A stretch of 12,099 nt of DNA from Gemmatimonadota bacterium (GTDB lineage: Bacteria > Gemmatimonadota > Gemmatimonadetes > Palauibacterales > Palauibacteraceae): contig JARFPW010000282.1 of assembly GCA_029288095.1 (NCBI GenBank), positions 1 to 12,099 of the forward strand, in the 5' to 3' direction. Made by a program: the position numbers and the translations under genes. This document shows positions 5,351 to 12,099 of this stretch, piece after piece. Numbering within the stretch: the stretch's first letter is position 1; the number at the start of each line of letters is the position of its first letter. The notes beneath the pieces were generated by a model that saw only the letters and a list, made by a program, of their open reading frames with translations, made no database searches and was not told where the DNA came from.

Positions 5351-6658
5351 TTGGCGGACGGAATCATGACACGACCAGATACGGTCGGCGATCCCCAGAT
5401 TCTTGCCGAGAGGCGACAGGCTGCGTGGGACGAGTATCGCTCACTGCCGATGCCAACCCGGAAGAGCGAGGAATGGCGGTATACGGATCTGGCGCACCTG
5501 GATCCCGAAGCCTTCGAGCACATCGTGGACGCGGTTGTGGCCCCCGAGCCGGCGGCGACGGACGACCTGCCGGGTGCCGTCCGCGACGTTCTCGCCGGGT
5601 CGGACTCGCGCGGCGGCACGATGATCGAAATCGACGGTGGAGTCGCCCGGCTCGAGTTGGACTCCGCATGGGTAGAGGCCGGCGTGATATTCGCTCCGAT
5701 CGCCCTGCTCGCCGAACAACGACCCGAGCTCCTCGAGCGGTTTCTGTTCTCCAGTGATGTAGCTCCGATGGAACGGAAGCTCTGGGCACTGCACGTCGCG
5801 GCGCTCTCCGGCGGCTACGTGTTGTATGTACCTGAGAACACGCACATCGATGATCCCGTGCACATCATCAGGTGGCTCTCCCGGGCCGGCGTCATGGTGT
5901 CCACGCATTCGCTGATCATCGTCGAGCGGGGCGCCCAGGTGACCGTGATCGATGAGTTCATGTCCGAGGATCTCGAGGGCGAGGCCAAGAGCCTGAACGG
6001 CGTCGAGGTCTTCGGAGGCGATGGCGCGCTGGTCAACTATCTGGCACTCCAGAGATTCGGTGCCGGCGTGAAGCACTTCAGCATGCAGCATGCGAACACC
6101 CCGCGTGACTGCACGCTGAACAGCTTCAATGTGAGCCTGGGTGCAGACCTCGCCCGATGCGATGTGACGAGCCATCTGCTGGGACCGGGTTCGGACAGCG
6201 AGATGCTCGCGTTGTGGTTCGGAGGACGGGGTCAGCATTTCGACTACCATACCCTGCAGCATCACGCGGCTCCCCACGCGCGGAGCGACCTGTTGTTCAA
6301 GGGTGCGCTGACGGATCGCGCGGACAGCGTGTTCCGGGGATTGATCCGGGTTGACGAGGGGGCCCAGCTGACCGACGCCTATCAGACAAACCGGAATCTG
6401 CTGCTGAGCCCGGACAGCGAGGCGACGACGCTGCCAAGCCTCGAAATTGCCGCTGACGACGTGAAGTGCTCTCACGGGGCCACGGTCGGGCAGGTCGACG
6501 AGCACCAGCTGTTCTACCTGACGAGCCGTGGTCTGACGCGTGCCCAGGCCGAAAGGCTCCTGGTGTTCGGGTTCTTCGGCGAGGTGCTCGCTCGCATGCC
6601 GGTCGATAGCGTCCGGGAGAGGATGACCGACGCCATCGAGCGCAAGATCGGGATCTGA
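5351..6658 (+). CDS. sufD: SufD, Fe-S cluster assembly scaffold subunit
   Basis: SufD is the partner of SufB in the SufBCD scaffold and is linked to iron entry. Family landmarks are the N-terminal LPMPTRKSEEWRYTDL, the beta-helix core (GYVLYVPENTHIDDPVHI; HSLIIVERGAQVTVIDEF), FRGLIRVDEGAQLTDAYQTNRNLLLS, and the C-terminal KCSHGATVGQVDEHQLFYLTSRGL. His375 in this last motif corresponds to the conserved SufD histidine implicated with SufB in cluster formation. The start is uncertain. TTG at 5351 follows GGAGG by four bases and gives 435 residues. ATG at 5366 (430 residues) lacks a good site. GTG at 5306 would overlap sufB by 11 bases. Five residues separate the first two options, and neither affects the fold. 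It is followed five bases later by the Rieske gene. Confidence 0.93.
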   Translation: MADGIMTRPDTVGDPQILAERRQAAWDEYRSLPMPTRKSEEWRYTDLAHLDPEAFEHIVDAVVAPEPAATDDLPGAVRDVLAGSDSRGGTMIEIDGGVARLELDSAWVEAGVIFAPIALLAEQRPELLERFLFSSDVAPMERKLWALHVAALSGGYVLYVPENTHIDDPVHIIRWLSRAGVMVSTHSLIIVERGAQVTVIDEFMSEDLEGEAKSLNGVEVFGGDGALVNYLALQRFGAGVKHFSMQHANTPRDCTLNSFNVSLGADLARCDVTSHLLGPGSDSEMLALWFGGRGQHFDYHTLQHHAAPHARSDLLFKGALTDRADSVFRGLIRVDEGAQLTDAYQTNRNLLLSPDSEATTLPSLEIAADDVKCSHGATVGQVDEHQLFYLTSRGLTRAQAERLLVFGFFGEVLARMPVDSVRERMTDAIERKIGI

Positions 6659-6663
6659 ACCTG

Positions 6664-6972
6664 ATGAGTGAGTTCCGGACGGTTGCCAGGCTCGAAGAAA
6701 TACCGGACAACGGACTGCATCCTGTCGAGCTCGACGGAGTCAGCATCGTGCTCGCCAGCTCGGAGGGCGAGGTCCTGGCGCTGCGGGACCAATGCTCGCA
6801 CGAGGAGTTTCCGCTGTCCGATGGCGAACTCGTGAACGGGCAGGTGGAGTGTATTCTGCACGGGGCTCGGTTCGATTTGCGCACGGGCGCCGCGAAGGCC
6901 CTGCCGGCCGTGCGGCCCGTAAAGACCTACGAGTGCCGTGTGGTGGATGGCGAAATCCAGGTGCGGCTCTGA
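6664..6972 (+). CDS. Rieske-type [2Fe-2S] ferredoxin of the suf operon
   Basis: The 102-residue protein is a stand-alone Rieske domain. The two cluster-ligand boxes are CSH (Cys44, His46) and CILH (Cys63, His66), sixteen residues apart, as in the soluble ferredoxins of dioxygenase systems. It has no membrane anchor, unlike respiratory Rieske proteins. The sequence LRDQCSHEEFPLSDG and the ending TYECRVVDGEIQVRL are typical of this group. Similar Rieske genes sit inside suf clusters of Actinobacteria and Chloroflexi, often annotated as ferredoxin subunits of non-heme iron oxygenases, though no oxygenase is nearby here. It may supply electrons for cluster assembly or be an early recipient of clusters; neither is shown. 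It starts five bases after the sufD stop with only a weak ribosome-binding site, suggesting coupled translation. Confidence 0.92.
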   Translation: MSEFRTVARLEEIPDNGLHPVELDGVSIVLASSEGEVLALRDQCSHEEFPLSDGELVNGQVECILHGARFDLRTGAAKALPAVRPVKTYECRVVDGEIQVRL

Positions 6973-6988
6973 GTAGAATGGACCTTTG

Positions 6989-8227
6989 ATGAACACGACG
7001 CTCGCGCTGGACGTGGATCGCGTCCGTGCGGACTTCCCCATCTTGAGCCGCGAAGTCCACGGCAAGCCGCTGGTCTATCTCGATAGTGCCGCCAGTTCGC
7101 AGAAACCCAGCCAGGTCATTCAGGCGATGTCGGACTACCTCGAGATGCATCACTCGAATGTCCACCGGGGTGCGCATGAACTGAGCGTCGAGGCCACGGA
7201 CGCCTACGAAGGCGCTCGTGAGAGGCTCAGCCGATTCATCGGGGCGCAGGACCCATCCGAATTCGTGTTCACGCGCGGCACCACCGAGTCGATCAATCTC
7301 GTGGCCTACTCCTGGGGGGCTGGGCTCGAAGCGGGCGACGAGATCGTACTCACCGTGATGGAGCACCACTCGAACATCGTTCCCTGGCAGTTACTGGCGG
7401 AGCGATCGGGAGTCACTCTCAAGTTTGCGGGTCTGACGCCCGAGGGCCGCCTCGATGTGGACCATGTTCGCTCACTGATCGGCCCGTCCACTCGCCTGGT
7501 TGGGCTCACCCATGTATCCAACTCTCTCGGCGTCACGAATCCGGTAACCGAGGTCGCCCGGCTTGCTCATGAGGTTGGTGCCCTGTGCCTCGTGGACGGG
7601 GCCCAGGCCGTGCCGCACAAGCCCGTCGATGTGGGGGCCCTTGAGTGCGACTTCTACGCGTTCAGCGCCCATAAGATGTGCGGACCTACTGGCATAGGCG
7701 CGCTGTGGGCGCGCCGTGAACTCCTCGAAGCGATGCCGCCCTTTCAGGGTGGCGGCGAGATGATCTCCGAGGTCAAACTGGAGCGGTCCAAATGGGCTGC
7801 GATACCCCACAAGTTCGAGGCCGGTACGCCGGCGATCGCAGAGGCGGTGGGGTTCGGCGCCGCCGCGGACTACCTGACGTCCGTCGGATTCGAGGGGATC
7901 GTTGCCCACGAAGCAGACTTGACGTCCTATGCGCTCGACCGTCTGCTCGCCCTGGATGGCTTCGAGTTGTTCGGTCCCTCGACGGACAGACTGGGCGTTC
8001 TGTCATTCCGATACGGTGACATACACGCGCATGACCTGGCGACGATTCTGGATCGGCAGGGAGTAGCGATCCGCGCCGGACACCACTGCAATCAGCCGTT
8101 GATGGATTACCTCGGTGTGGACGCTACGGCGCGCGCCAGCCTCTACCTGTATACTTCGCGTGGCGAAATAGACGCCCTCGTCGATGCCCTGCATGTGGCG
8201 CGGGATTTGTTCGGAGGATTTGAGTGA
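6989..8227 (+). CDS. sufS: SufS, group II cysteine desulfurase
   Basis: SufS is a pyridoxal-phosphate enzyme that converts L-cysteine to L-alanine and leaves a persulfide on its active-site cysteine for transfer to SufU. The 412-residue sequence shows the family start DFPILSREVHGKPLVYLDSAASSQKP, the cofactor-stacking histidine in MEHHSNIVPWQ (126-127), LVDGAQAVPH (201-210), the Schiff-base lysine in FSAHKMCGPTG (Lys229), and catalytic Cys367 in RAGHHCNQPLM. The short segment around that cysteine is the group II type that needs a partner protein, consistent with sufU next door. ATG at 6989 is preferred; a TTG immediately before it is in frame but adds one residue. It follows the Rieske gene by 16 bases and precedes sufU by 46 bases. 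Confidence 0.96.
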   Translation: MNTTLALDVDRVRADFPILSREVHGKPLVYLDSAASSQKPSQVIQAMSDYLEMHHSNVHRGAHELSVEATDAYEGARERLSRFIGAQDPSEFVFTRGTTESINLVAYSWGAGLEAGDEIVLTVMEHHSNIVPWQLLAERSGVTLKFAGLTPEGRLDVDHVRSLIGPSTRLVGLTHVSNSLGVTNPVTEVARLAHEVGALCLVDGAQAVPHKPVDVGALECDFYAFSAHKMCGPTGIGALWARRELLEAMPPFQGGGEMISEVKLERSKWAAIPHKFEAGTPAIAEAVGFGAAADYLTSVGFEGIVAHEADLTSYALDRLLALDGFELFGPSTDRLGVLSFRYGDIHAHDLATILDRQGVAIRAGHHCNQPLMDYLGVDATARASLYLYTSRGEIDALVDALHVARDLFGGFE

Positions 8228-8273
8228 ACCTTCAGCCCCCGCACCAACCCATCCAACCTCATCCCGAGATTCG

Positions 8274-8741
8274 ATGAACGACAGTCAGGCCGCGCATGGT
8301 GGACTCGACGACGCGGAGCTCAGCCAGCTGTACCAGGAAGTCATCCTCGACCACTACCGCAGTCCCCGGAACAAGCGCGAGCTCGAGGAAACGACACACA
8401 CCGTCACGATGAACAATCCGTTGTGCGGCGACGTGATCGATCTCCTCCTCCAGGTTAAAGGTGGGCGGATCGCCGACGTCAGTTTCCAGGGCAAGGGGTG
8501 TTCCATCAGCCAGGCGTCGGCATCCATGATGACGGAGCGCCTGAAGGGGCAGTCGGTGGATGAGGCGCTTGCCCTGTCGGGCACTTTCACCAGGATGCTG
8601 CACGGGGACCCGGAGGCAGCCGGGAGCACTGAACTCGGTGACCTGCGGGCCCTGGCCGGTGTTGCGAAGTTTCCGGTACGCGTGAAATGCGCTCTCCTGG
8701 CGTGGAACTGCCTGCAGGAACTGGTCGGCCCCGAAGCATGA
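8274..8741 (+). CDS. sufU: SufU, zinc-dependent sulfurtransferase partner of SufS
   Basis: The 155-residue protein has the SufU/IscU fold. The start of homology is LYQEVILDHYRSPRN (about 19-33). Ligand residues are in NPLCGDV (Cys51, Asp53), GKGCSISQAS (Cys76) and VKCALLAW (Cys139). The longer segment between the second and third cysteine, ending ELGDLRALAGVAKFPVR, is the SufU-specific insertion absent from IscU. In Firmicutes SufU holds zinc in this site, docks on SufS and accepts persulfide sulfur, so it probably fills the SufE role here. ATG at 8274 is chosen because homology begins soon after it. TTG at 8220, overlapping the sufS end, is in frame, but its GGAGG (8213-8217) lies only two bases away. 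Its stop overlaps the rsgA start by four bases. Confidence 0.95.
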   Translation: MNDSQAAHGGLDDAELSQLYQEVILDHYRSPRNKRELEETTHTVTMNNPLCGDVIDLLLQVKGGRIADVSFQGKGCSISQASASMMTERLKGQSVDEALALSGTFTRMLHGDPEAAGSTELGDLRALAGVAKFPVRVKCALLAWNCLQELVGPEA

Positions 8742-9652
8742 TCGCGCGCGTACTCCAGGGCAGCGGAGGCACGTACCGTGTTCGCGCTGGAGGACGTGAT
8801 CTGGAGTGCTCTCTTCGCGGACGTATCAAGCACGGAGCAGCAGGTTCCGTGGCGGTCGGCGATCGGGTGGAAATCGAGGAACTGGACGACGGAAGCTGCC
8901 GGATCACCAGGGTGCTTCCGCGCGAGCGGGTACTCTCGCGGCGCGCCATGGCCCGCCGGCGGGACCAGATCATGGCTGCGAATCTCGATCAACTCGCGAT
9001 CGTGGTCGCCGCAACGCGGCCGTCGCCCGATCTCCATATGCTCGATCGATTGCTGGCGGTCGCCGAGTTGAATGATCTCGATCCGTTCATCATCTGCAAC
9101 AAGACGGACCTCGCCGATTCGTTGCCTCCCGAACTCGACATCTATTCTGGGCTGGGCTATGACGTCCTGCCCACGAGCATCCCTGCCTCCGTCGGCCTGT
9201 CCGCTCTTCGTGAGCGACTGGGCGGTCGGACGACCGTGCTGGCGGGGGCATCGGGCGTCGGCAAGTCGAGTCTTCTGAACGCTCTGTTTCCCGGCCTCGA
9301 TTTGCGTGTTGGAGATGTAGGGGAGCGGAAGGGCCGCGGGCGCCACACCACTACTTCAGCCCAGCTCATCCCGATTGACGACGAGACGTTTATCGCCGAT
9401 ACGCCCGGCATCCAGCATTTCGTACCGACCGGGGTCGGCGTCGATGTCCTCGGCGGAGCCTTCCCCGATCTTCGCCCGTTCGCCGGCGATTGCAGATTCG
9501 GGGACTGTCGGCATCGTGCGGAACCCGGTTGTGCGGTGCTCGCGGCTCTGGAGGATGACCTCGTCGATCAGCGCCGCTACGAGAGTTACCTGGCTCTGCT
9601 GGAGGAGGCGGAGGTAGCTGAGGACGCTGCCCGAACCGGCGGCAATGGTTGA
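8738..9652 (+). CDS. rsgA: RsgA, ribosome small-subunit-dependent GTPase
   Basis: RsgA (YjeQ) is a late-acting assembly factor of the 30S ribosomal subunit whose GTPase is stimulated by the subunit. The 304-residue protein has the three expected parts: an N-terminal OB-fold (about 1-65), a circularly permuted GTPase with motif order G4-G1-G3, and a C-terminal zinc finger. G4 is NKTD (121-124), G1 is GASGVGKSS (170-178), the switch contains GRHTTT (201-206), and G3 is DTPG (221-224). Zinc ligands are Cys252, Cys257, His259 and Cys265 in CRFGDCRHRAEPGC. The ATG at 8738 overlaps the sufU stop as ATGA. A longer in-frame frame from 8687 lies inside sufU and adds no family sequence. The tight junction shows that it is cotranscribed with the suf genes. 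Confidence 0.96.
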   Translation: MIARVLQGSGGTYRVRAGGRDLECSLRGRIKHGAAGSVAVGDRVEIEELDDGSCRITRVLPRERVLSRRAMARRRDQIMAANLDQLAIVVAATRPSPDLHMLDRLLAVAELNDLDPFIICNKTDLADSLPPELDIYSGLGYDVLPTSIPASVGLSALRERLGGRTTVLAGASGVGKSSLLNALFPGLDLRVGDVGERKGRGRHTTTSAQLIPIDDETFIADTPGIQHFVPTGVGVDVLGGAFPDLRPFAGDCRFGDCRHRAEPGCAVLAALEDDLVDQRRYESYLALLEEAEVAEDAARTGGNG

Positions 9653-10253
9653 CCGCCGCGCGGATGACCTCCGGGTCTCCCTCCCGGATCTGCTTGCCCG
9701 GCCCGCACCGATGCGCGTACCCAAGGATGCGGTCGAGCGACAGGCTGCGGTAACGCTGGTTCTGAGTCCGGATCCCGCAGGGACTGCGCGGACGGAAGCT
9801 CTGCTGGTGCTGAGGGCCGAGGTAGTGGGAGATCCCTGGTCCGGGCACGTGGCTCTCCCGGGCGGGCGACTGGACCCGACCGACGCCGATCTGCTCCACA
9901 CCGCCAGGCGTGAACTCGAGGAAGAGACAGGCGTGCTGATCCCGAAGGTTGATTACCTGGGGCGTCTGGACGACCTGCACACGCGAAGCGCGCATCTGCC
10001 GTCCATTTCCGTGACTCCATTCGTCGCCTGGTTGGATCAGCGGACCCCGCTCGTCGAGAACGAAGAACTGGCGGGTCATCTCTGGGTACCGCTCACCGAT
10101 CTCGCGTCGCCTGCCCTGAGGTCGAGCTTCGAGCGGAAACAGCCGGCGCCGAATTGGTTTGAAACGATCGAGGTTGGGAGTTTGACGATTTGGGGTATGA
10201 CCCTGTCGATCATCGATAATTTCCTGGCCCGGATTTCCGTGGATACCCGATGA
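9645..10253 (+). CDS. NUDIX hydrolase, NudL/CoA-pyrophosphatase-like
   Basis: The 202-residue protein carries a NUDIX box at about 73-97: ALPGGRLDPTD followed by ARRELEEETGV, with the metal-binding REUxEE core at Arg89, Glu90, Glu93 and Glu94. Spacing between the GG and the RE is two residues longer than in the standard box, with Asp80 in the intervening part. This is as I recall from E. coli NudL (YeaB), a CoA pyrophosphatase-like protein. The preceding LLVLRAEVVGDPWSGHVALPGG and the C-terminal LTIWGMTLSIIDNFLARI also resemble that group. Hydrolysis of coenzyme A or another nucleoside diphosphate derivative is inferred; substrate specificity cannot be read from the sequence. Its ATG (9645) overlaps the last eight bases of rsgA with no strong ribosome-binding site, suggesting coupled translation. 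Confidence 0.88.
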   Translation: MVDRRADDLRVSLPDLLARPAPMRVPKDAVERQAAVTLVLSPDPAGTARTEALLVLRAEVVGDPWSGHVALPGGRLDPTDADLLHTARRELEEETGVLIPKVDYLGRLDDLHTRSAHLPSISVTPFVAWLDQRTPLVENEELAGHLWVPLTDLASPALRSSFERKQPAPNWFETIEVGSLTIWGMTLSIIDNFLARISVDTR

Positions 10254-11863
10254 GCGAGCCTTCGGACGTCTGGGGACTGCGGGGTCTGATCGTGGCGGCC
10301 GTGTTCGTCACTGTCTCGTATTTCGCAGTCCGCGGGATGGCTCCCACCGGCGCGGGCGTCTACTACGATGACGGTGTCTATCTGGCGCTCGCGCAATCAC
10401 TGGCCGAGGGGCGGGGCTACACCTACGCCAACCTTCCCGGCGACATCCCCGGCATCAAGTATCCGCCGGTGTATCCCGTCGTGCTGGCCGGAGCGTCGAA
10501 GTTGCTCCCGGCCTACCCTGACAATCTCTCGTACCTCAAGGCACTGAACGCCCTGTTCCTGGGCGTGGCCTCGGCACTGACGTTTCTGTGTTTCGTCCGG
10601 CCGCGAGACGGGCTCGTGCGGCAGGCTGCATTCGGCGTTGCCGCCGTACTCGCGTTCACGTCGGCACAGACCCTGTCGCTGGCCACGGTTCTACTCTCCG
10701 AACCGCTGTGGCTGGCGATCACAATGGCCGTGCTCCTACTGACGGAGCGCGAACGTCCGGTCTCGCTTCTCGTCGGGTTTGGAGCCGCGGTCGCCTTCCT
10801 GACGCGAAGTATAGGAATCTCACTGATCGCAGCGGTCCTGGCCGCCGAGTTGCTGCGCCGAGGCGCCTGGAACGGAGCGCGGATGAAGCGCACCGCCCAG
10901 CTCGCCGGCGTGACTCTGGGCCCGGCAGTCGCATGGTGGACCTGGACGACCGTTCGCCTTCCCGACGTGCCGAGCGTGCTGGCCGGCAACTATGGCAGCT
11001 ACACGTCGTGGTTCGCCGGGGTTGGAGGCTCGTCGGGAAGTCTGATGGATACGATGGCTGCACACTGGCCGCCGCTGGTCACTGCTCTCGAGCATCTGTG
11101 GATGCCTGACGCCACGGCCCTGGCGGCGAACGTCGTGCTCGCGGTGCTCGCGGGCCTCGCCCTCCTCGGGTTGCGACAGGTCGGACGCCGGAATCCGGCG
11201 CTCGCACTGTTTCCTGTCATGTACCTGGCCATAGTGCTCGTATGGCCCTACGAGCCGGATCGTTTCTACTACGCAATCGTGCCGCTGCTGACGATGAGCC
11301 TGGTCGAGGGCGGCGCTGAGATCGCGAAGCGCATCCGGTCCGACATGCCCAAGTACGGTGTGCCCGTATTCGCCGTGATCGCGGGCTTGCTGCTGTTCAA
11401 CAGCACGCAGTACCAGGTGAGCTCACACCGCGCTCGATCGTGGACGAGGTTTCAGTTGGCCCCGGCCGTCACCTACCGCCCGCTGCTGGAATGGATCAGG
11501 GAAAACGTCGAGCCCGACGCGGTGGTCGCTTCGGGGCTGGATCCGCTTGTGTACTGGGAAACCGGCCGACGGGCGGTTCCCAACTTCCAGTTCCTGACCA
11601 CGGACTATCTGGATACGGACGATTCAGAGGTGGTCCTGGCACGTCAGTTCGAGGAACTCCGTGACTTGAGCGGGGCTCGATGGGTAGCCGTGATCCGGGG
11701 CGAAGGAAAGGCGGGACGCACCATGGACGCGTTCTCGGCACGCCACCCGGAGAGGGTCCGGGTGGCGTTCGAAGCCGAGACAGGTCCGTTCACGGGAGTC
11801 GTGGTCGAAGTGCTCCCGCCCGGTGAGGAATTTCCGGCTCTTACTCCACCCAGTCCGCAATGA
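10250..11863 (+). CDS. Multi-pass GT-C glycosyltransferase, ArnT/PMT-like
   Basis: The 537-residue integral membrane protein has a first transmembrane helix at about 10-28. The following external loop contains YYDDGVY (Asp40, Asp41) and KYPPVYP (70-76), the hallmark of GT-C enzymes that use lipid-linked sugars, such as ArnT and the PMT_2 group. About nine to eleven further hydrophobic segments follow up to about residue 385 (for example VPVFAVIAGLLLF). A soluble C-terminal domain of about 150 residues (LLEWIRENVEPDAVVASGLDPLVYWETGR) is as often seen in this family. It is predicted to transfer a sugar from polyprenyl phosphate to a lipid or protein acceptor on the outer face of the inner membrane; donor and acceptor are unknown. 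The ATG overlaps the NUDIX stop as ATGA. Its 3' end overlaps the convergent PD40 gene by 23 bases. Confidence 0.85.
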   Translation: MSEPSDVWGLRGLIVAAVFVTVSYFAVRGMAPTGAGVYYDDGVYLALAQSLAEGRGYTYANLPGDIPGIKYPPVYPVVLAGASKLLPAYPDNLSYLKALNALFLGVASALTFLCFVRPRDGLVRQAAFGVAAVLAFTSAQTLSLATVLLSEPLWLAITMAVLLLTERERPVSLLVGFGAAVAFLTRSIGISLIAAVLAAELLRRGAWNGARMKRTAQLAGVTLGPAVAWWTWTTVRLPDVPSVLAGNYGSYTSWFAGVGGSSGSLMDTMAAHWPPLVTALEHLWMPDATALAANVVLAVLAGLALLGLRQVGRRNPALALFPVMYLAIVLVWPYEPDRFYYAIVPLLTMSLVEGGAEIAKRIRSDMPKYGVPVFAVIAGLLLFNSTQYQVSSHRARSWTRFQLAPAVTYRPLLEWIRENVEPDAVVASGLDPLVYWETGRRAVPNFQFLTTDYLDTDDSEVVLARQFEELRDLSGARWVAVIRGEGKAGRTMDAFSARHPERVRVAFEAETGPFTGVVVEVLPPGEEFPALTPPSPQ

Positions 11864-12099
11864 ACAGATTCGTCTCGCGCGGCAGTTCGTTGCCGCGATT
11901 CGAGGCGAACACGAGTTGACTGCCGTCCGAGTTGAACATCGGAAACCCGTCGAAGTCGCCGCTGAACGTAATCTGCTCCAGGTTCTCGCCGTCCACACCG
12001 ATCATCCACAGGTCGAATTCCCGACCGGCCGGATCGCCCATGTTGGACGAGAAGATGATTCTCTCTCCGGACGGATGGAAGTAGGGCCCGAAGTTGGCC
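11841..12099 (-). CDS. PD40/TolB-like beta-propeller protein (partial, C-terminal end)
   Basis: The minus-strand frame is open from the right edge to a TAA at 11843-11841, giving 85 complete codons plus the edge. Two PD40-type propeller blades are visible: YFHPSGERIIFSSN and MFNSDGSQLVFASNRG, each with the P/N-x-x-x-D/SG-x-x-(I/L)-x-F-x-SN pattern of TolB and related WD40-like repeats. Between them lies DLWMIGVDGENLEQITF, the inter-blade strand that usually precedes the next blade. It ends LFIADWVE, a tail I associate with exported PD40 proteins of Gemmatimonadota and Bacteroidota. The internal ATG at 12041 is not the start, because blade sequence continues upstream of it. Such proteins are typically periplasmic or secreted; the function of this one cannot be told from the fragment. 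Confidence 0.85.
   Translation of the reverse strand, partial: ANFGPYFHPSGERIIFSSNMGDPAGREFDLWMIGVDGENLEQITFSGDFDGFPMFNSDGSQLVFASNRGNELPRETNLFIADWVE

Noticed and set aside
4053..5369. 438-codon plus-strand frame inside sufB
   Set aside because: It is the +1 shadow of sufB, rich in arginine and glycine with no domain signature.
5441..6505. 354-codon minus-strand frame opposite sufD
   Set aside because: Antisense shadow of a recognisable gene with no ribosome-binding site or family motif.
8354..9346. 330-codon minus-strand frame opposite sufU and rsgA
   Set aside because: Antisense to two conserved genes and lacking any recognisable motif.
1..12099. CRISPR array, tRNA or rRNA gene, transposase, integrase or attachment site
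   Set aside because: Read through on both strands, I saw no regularly spaced repeats, cloverleaf sequence, mobile-element protein or terminal inverted repeats.

Overview
The window is GC-rich, densely packed bacterial chromosome with no mobile elements, RNA genes or CRISPR arrays that I can see. The gene content fits a free-living bacterium, tentatively Gemmatimonadota or a related phylum. That guess rests on a PD40 beta-propeller protein ending in an IADWVE-like tail, an actinobacterial/Chloroflexi-style SUF cluster, and GC-rich codon use. It is inference, since no marker gene is present.

Left part (1-2840), all on the minus strand. Read in the direction of transcription (right to left), it holds a zinc-type medium-chain oxidoreductase (2840-1812), a 159-residue lipoprotein whose GTG start overlaps the oxidoreductase stop (1815-1336), two abutting hairpins (1322-1286), a two-gene unit of small proteins (57 aa with one membrane segment, 1148-975; 79 aa acidic and helical, 965-726), and a MerR-family regulator running off the left edge (575 to <1). 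The regulator has a near-consensus promoter with a palindrome in its spacer and almost no 5' leader.

Central and right part (2985-11863), all on the plus strand. A recognisable promoter (2985-3013) and a hairpin-bearing 5' UTR precede a complete SUF iron-sulfur cluster assembly operon: sufC, sufB, sufD, a Rieske-type [2Fe-2S] ferredoxin, sufS and sufU. SufS takes sulfur from cysteine, SufU accepts and relays it, SufBCD is the ATP-driven scaffold, and the small Rieske protein may be a client or an electron carrier. No regulator (SufR/IscR type), SufE, SufA or SufT gene is in the window. The operon then runs on without a gap through three genes joined by overlapping start and stop codons: rsgA (ribosome-assembly GTPase), a NudL-like NUDIX hydrolase, and a membrane GT-C glycosyltransferase. 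This makes an apparent nine-gene co-directional unit.

Right edge (11841-12099, minus strand): the C-terminal end of a PD40/TolB-like beta-propeller protein, converging on the glycosyltransferase gene and overlapping its end by 23 bases.

No stretch above 300 bases lacks a gene. The three larger gaps are 576-725 (merR promoter, poly-G run), 1149-1335 (hairpins, ribosome binding site) and 2841-3096 (divergent promoter region of the suf operon). I found no clearly new multi-gene system. The least explained parts are the pair of small proteins, the lipoprotein and the control elements.
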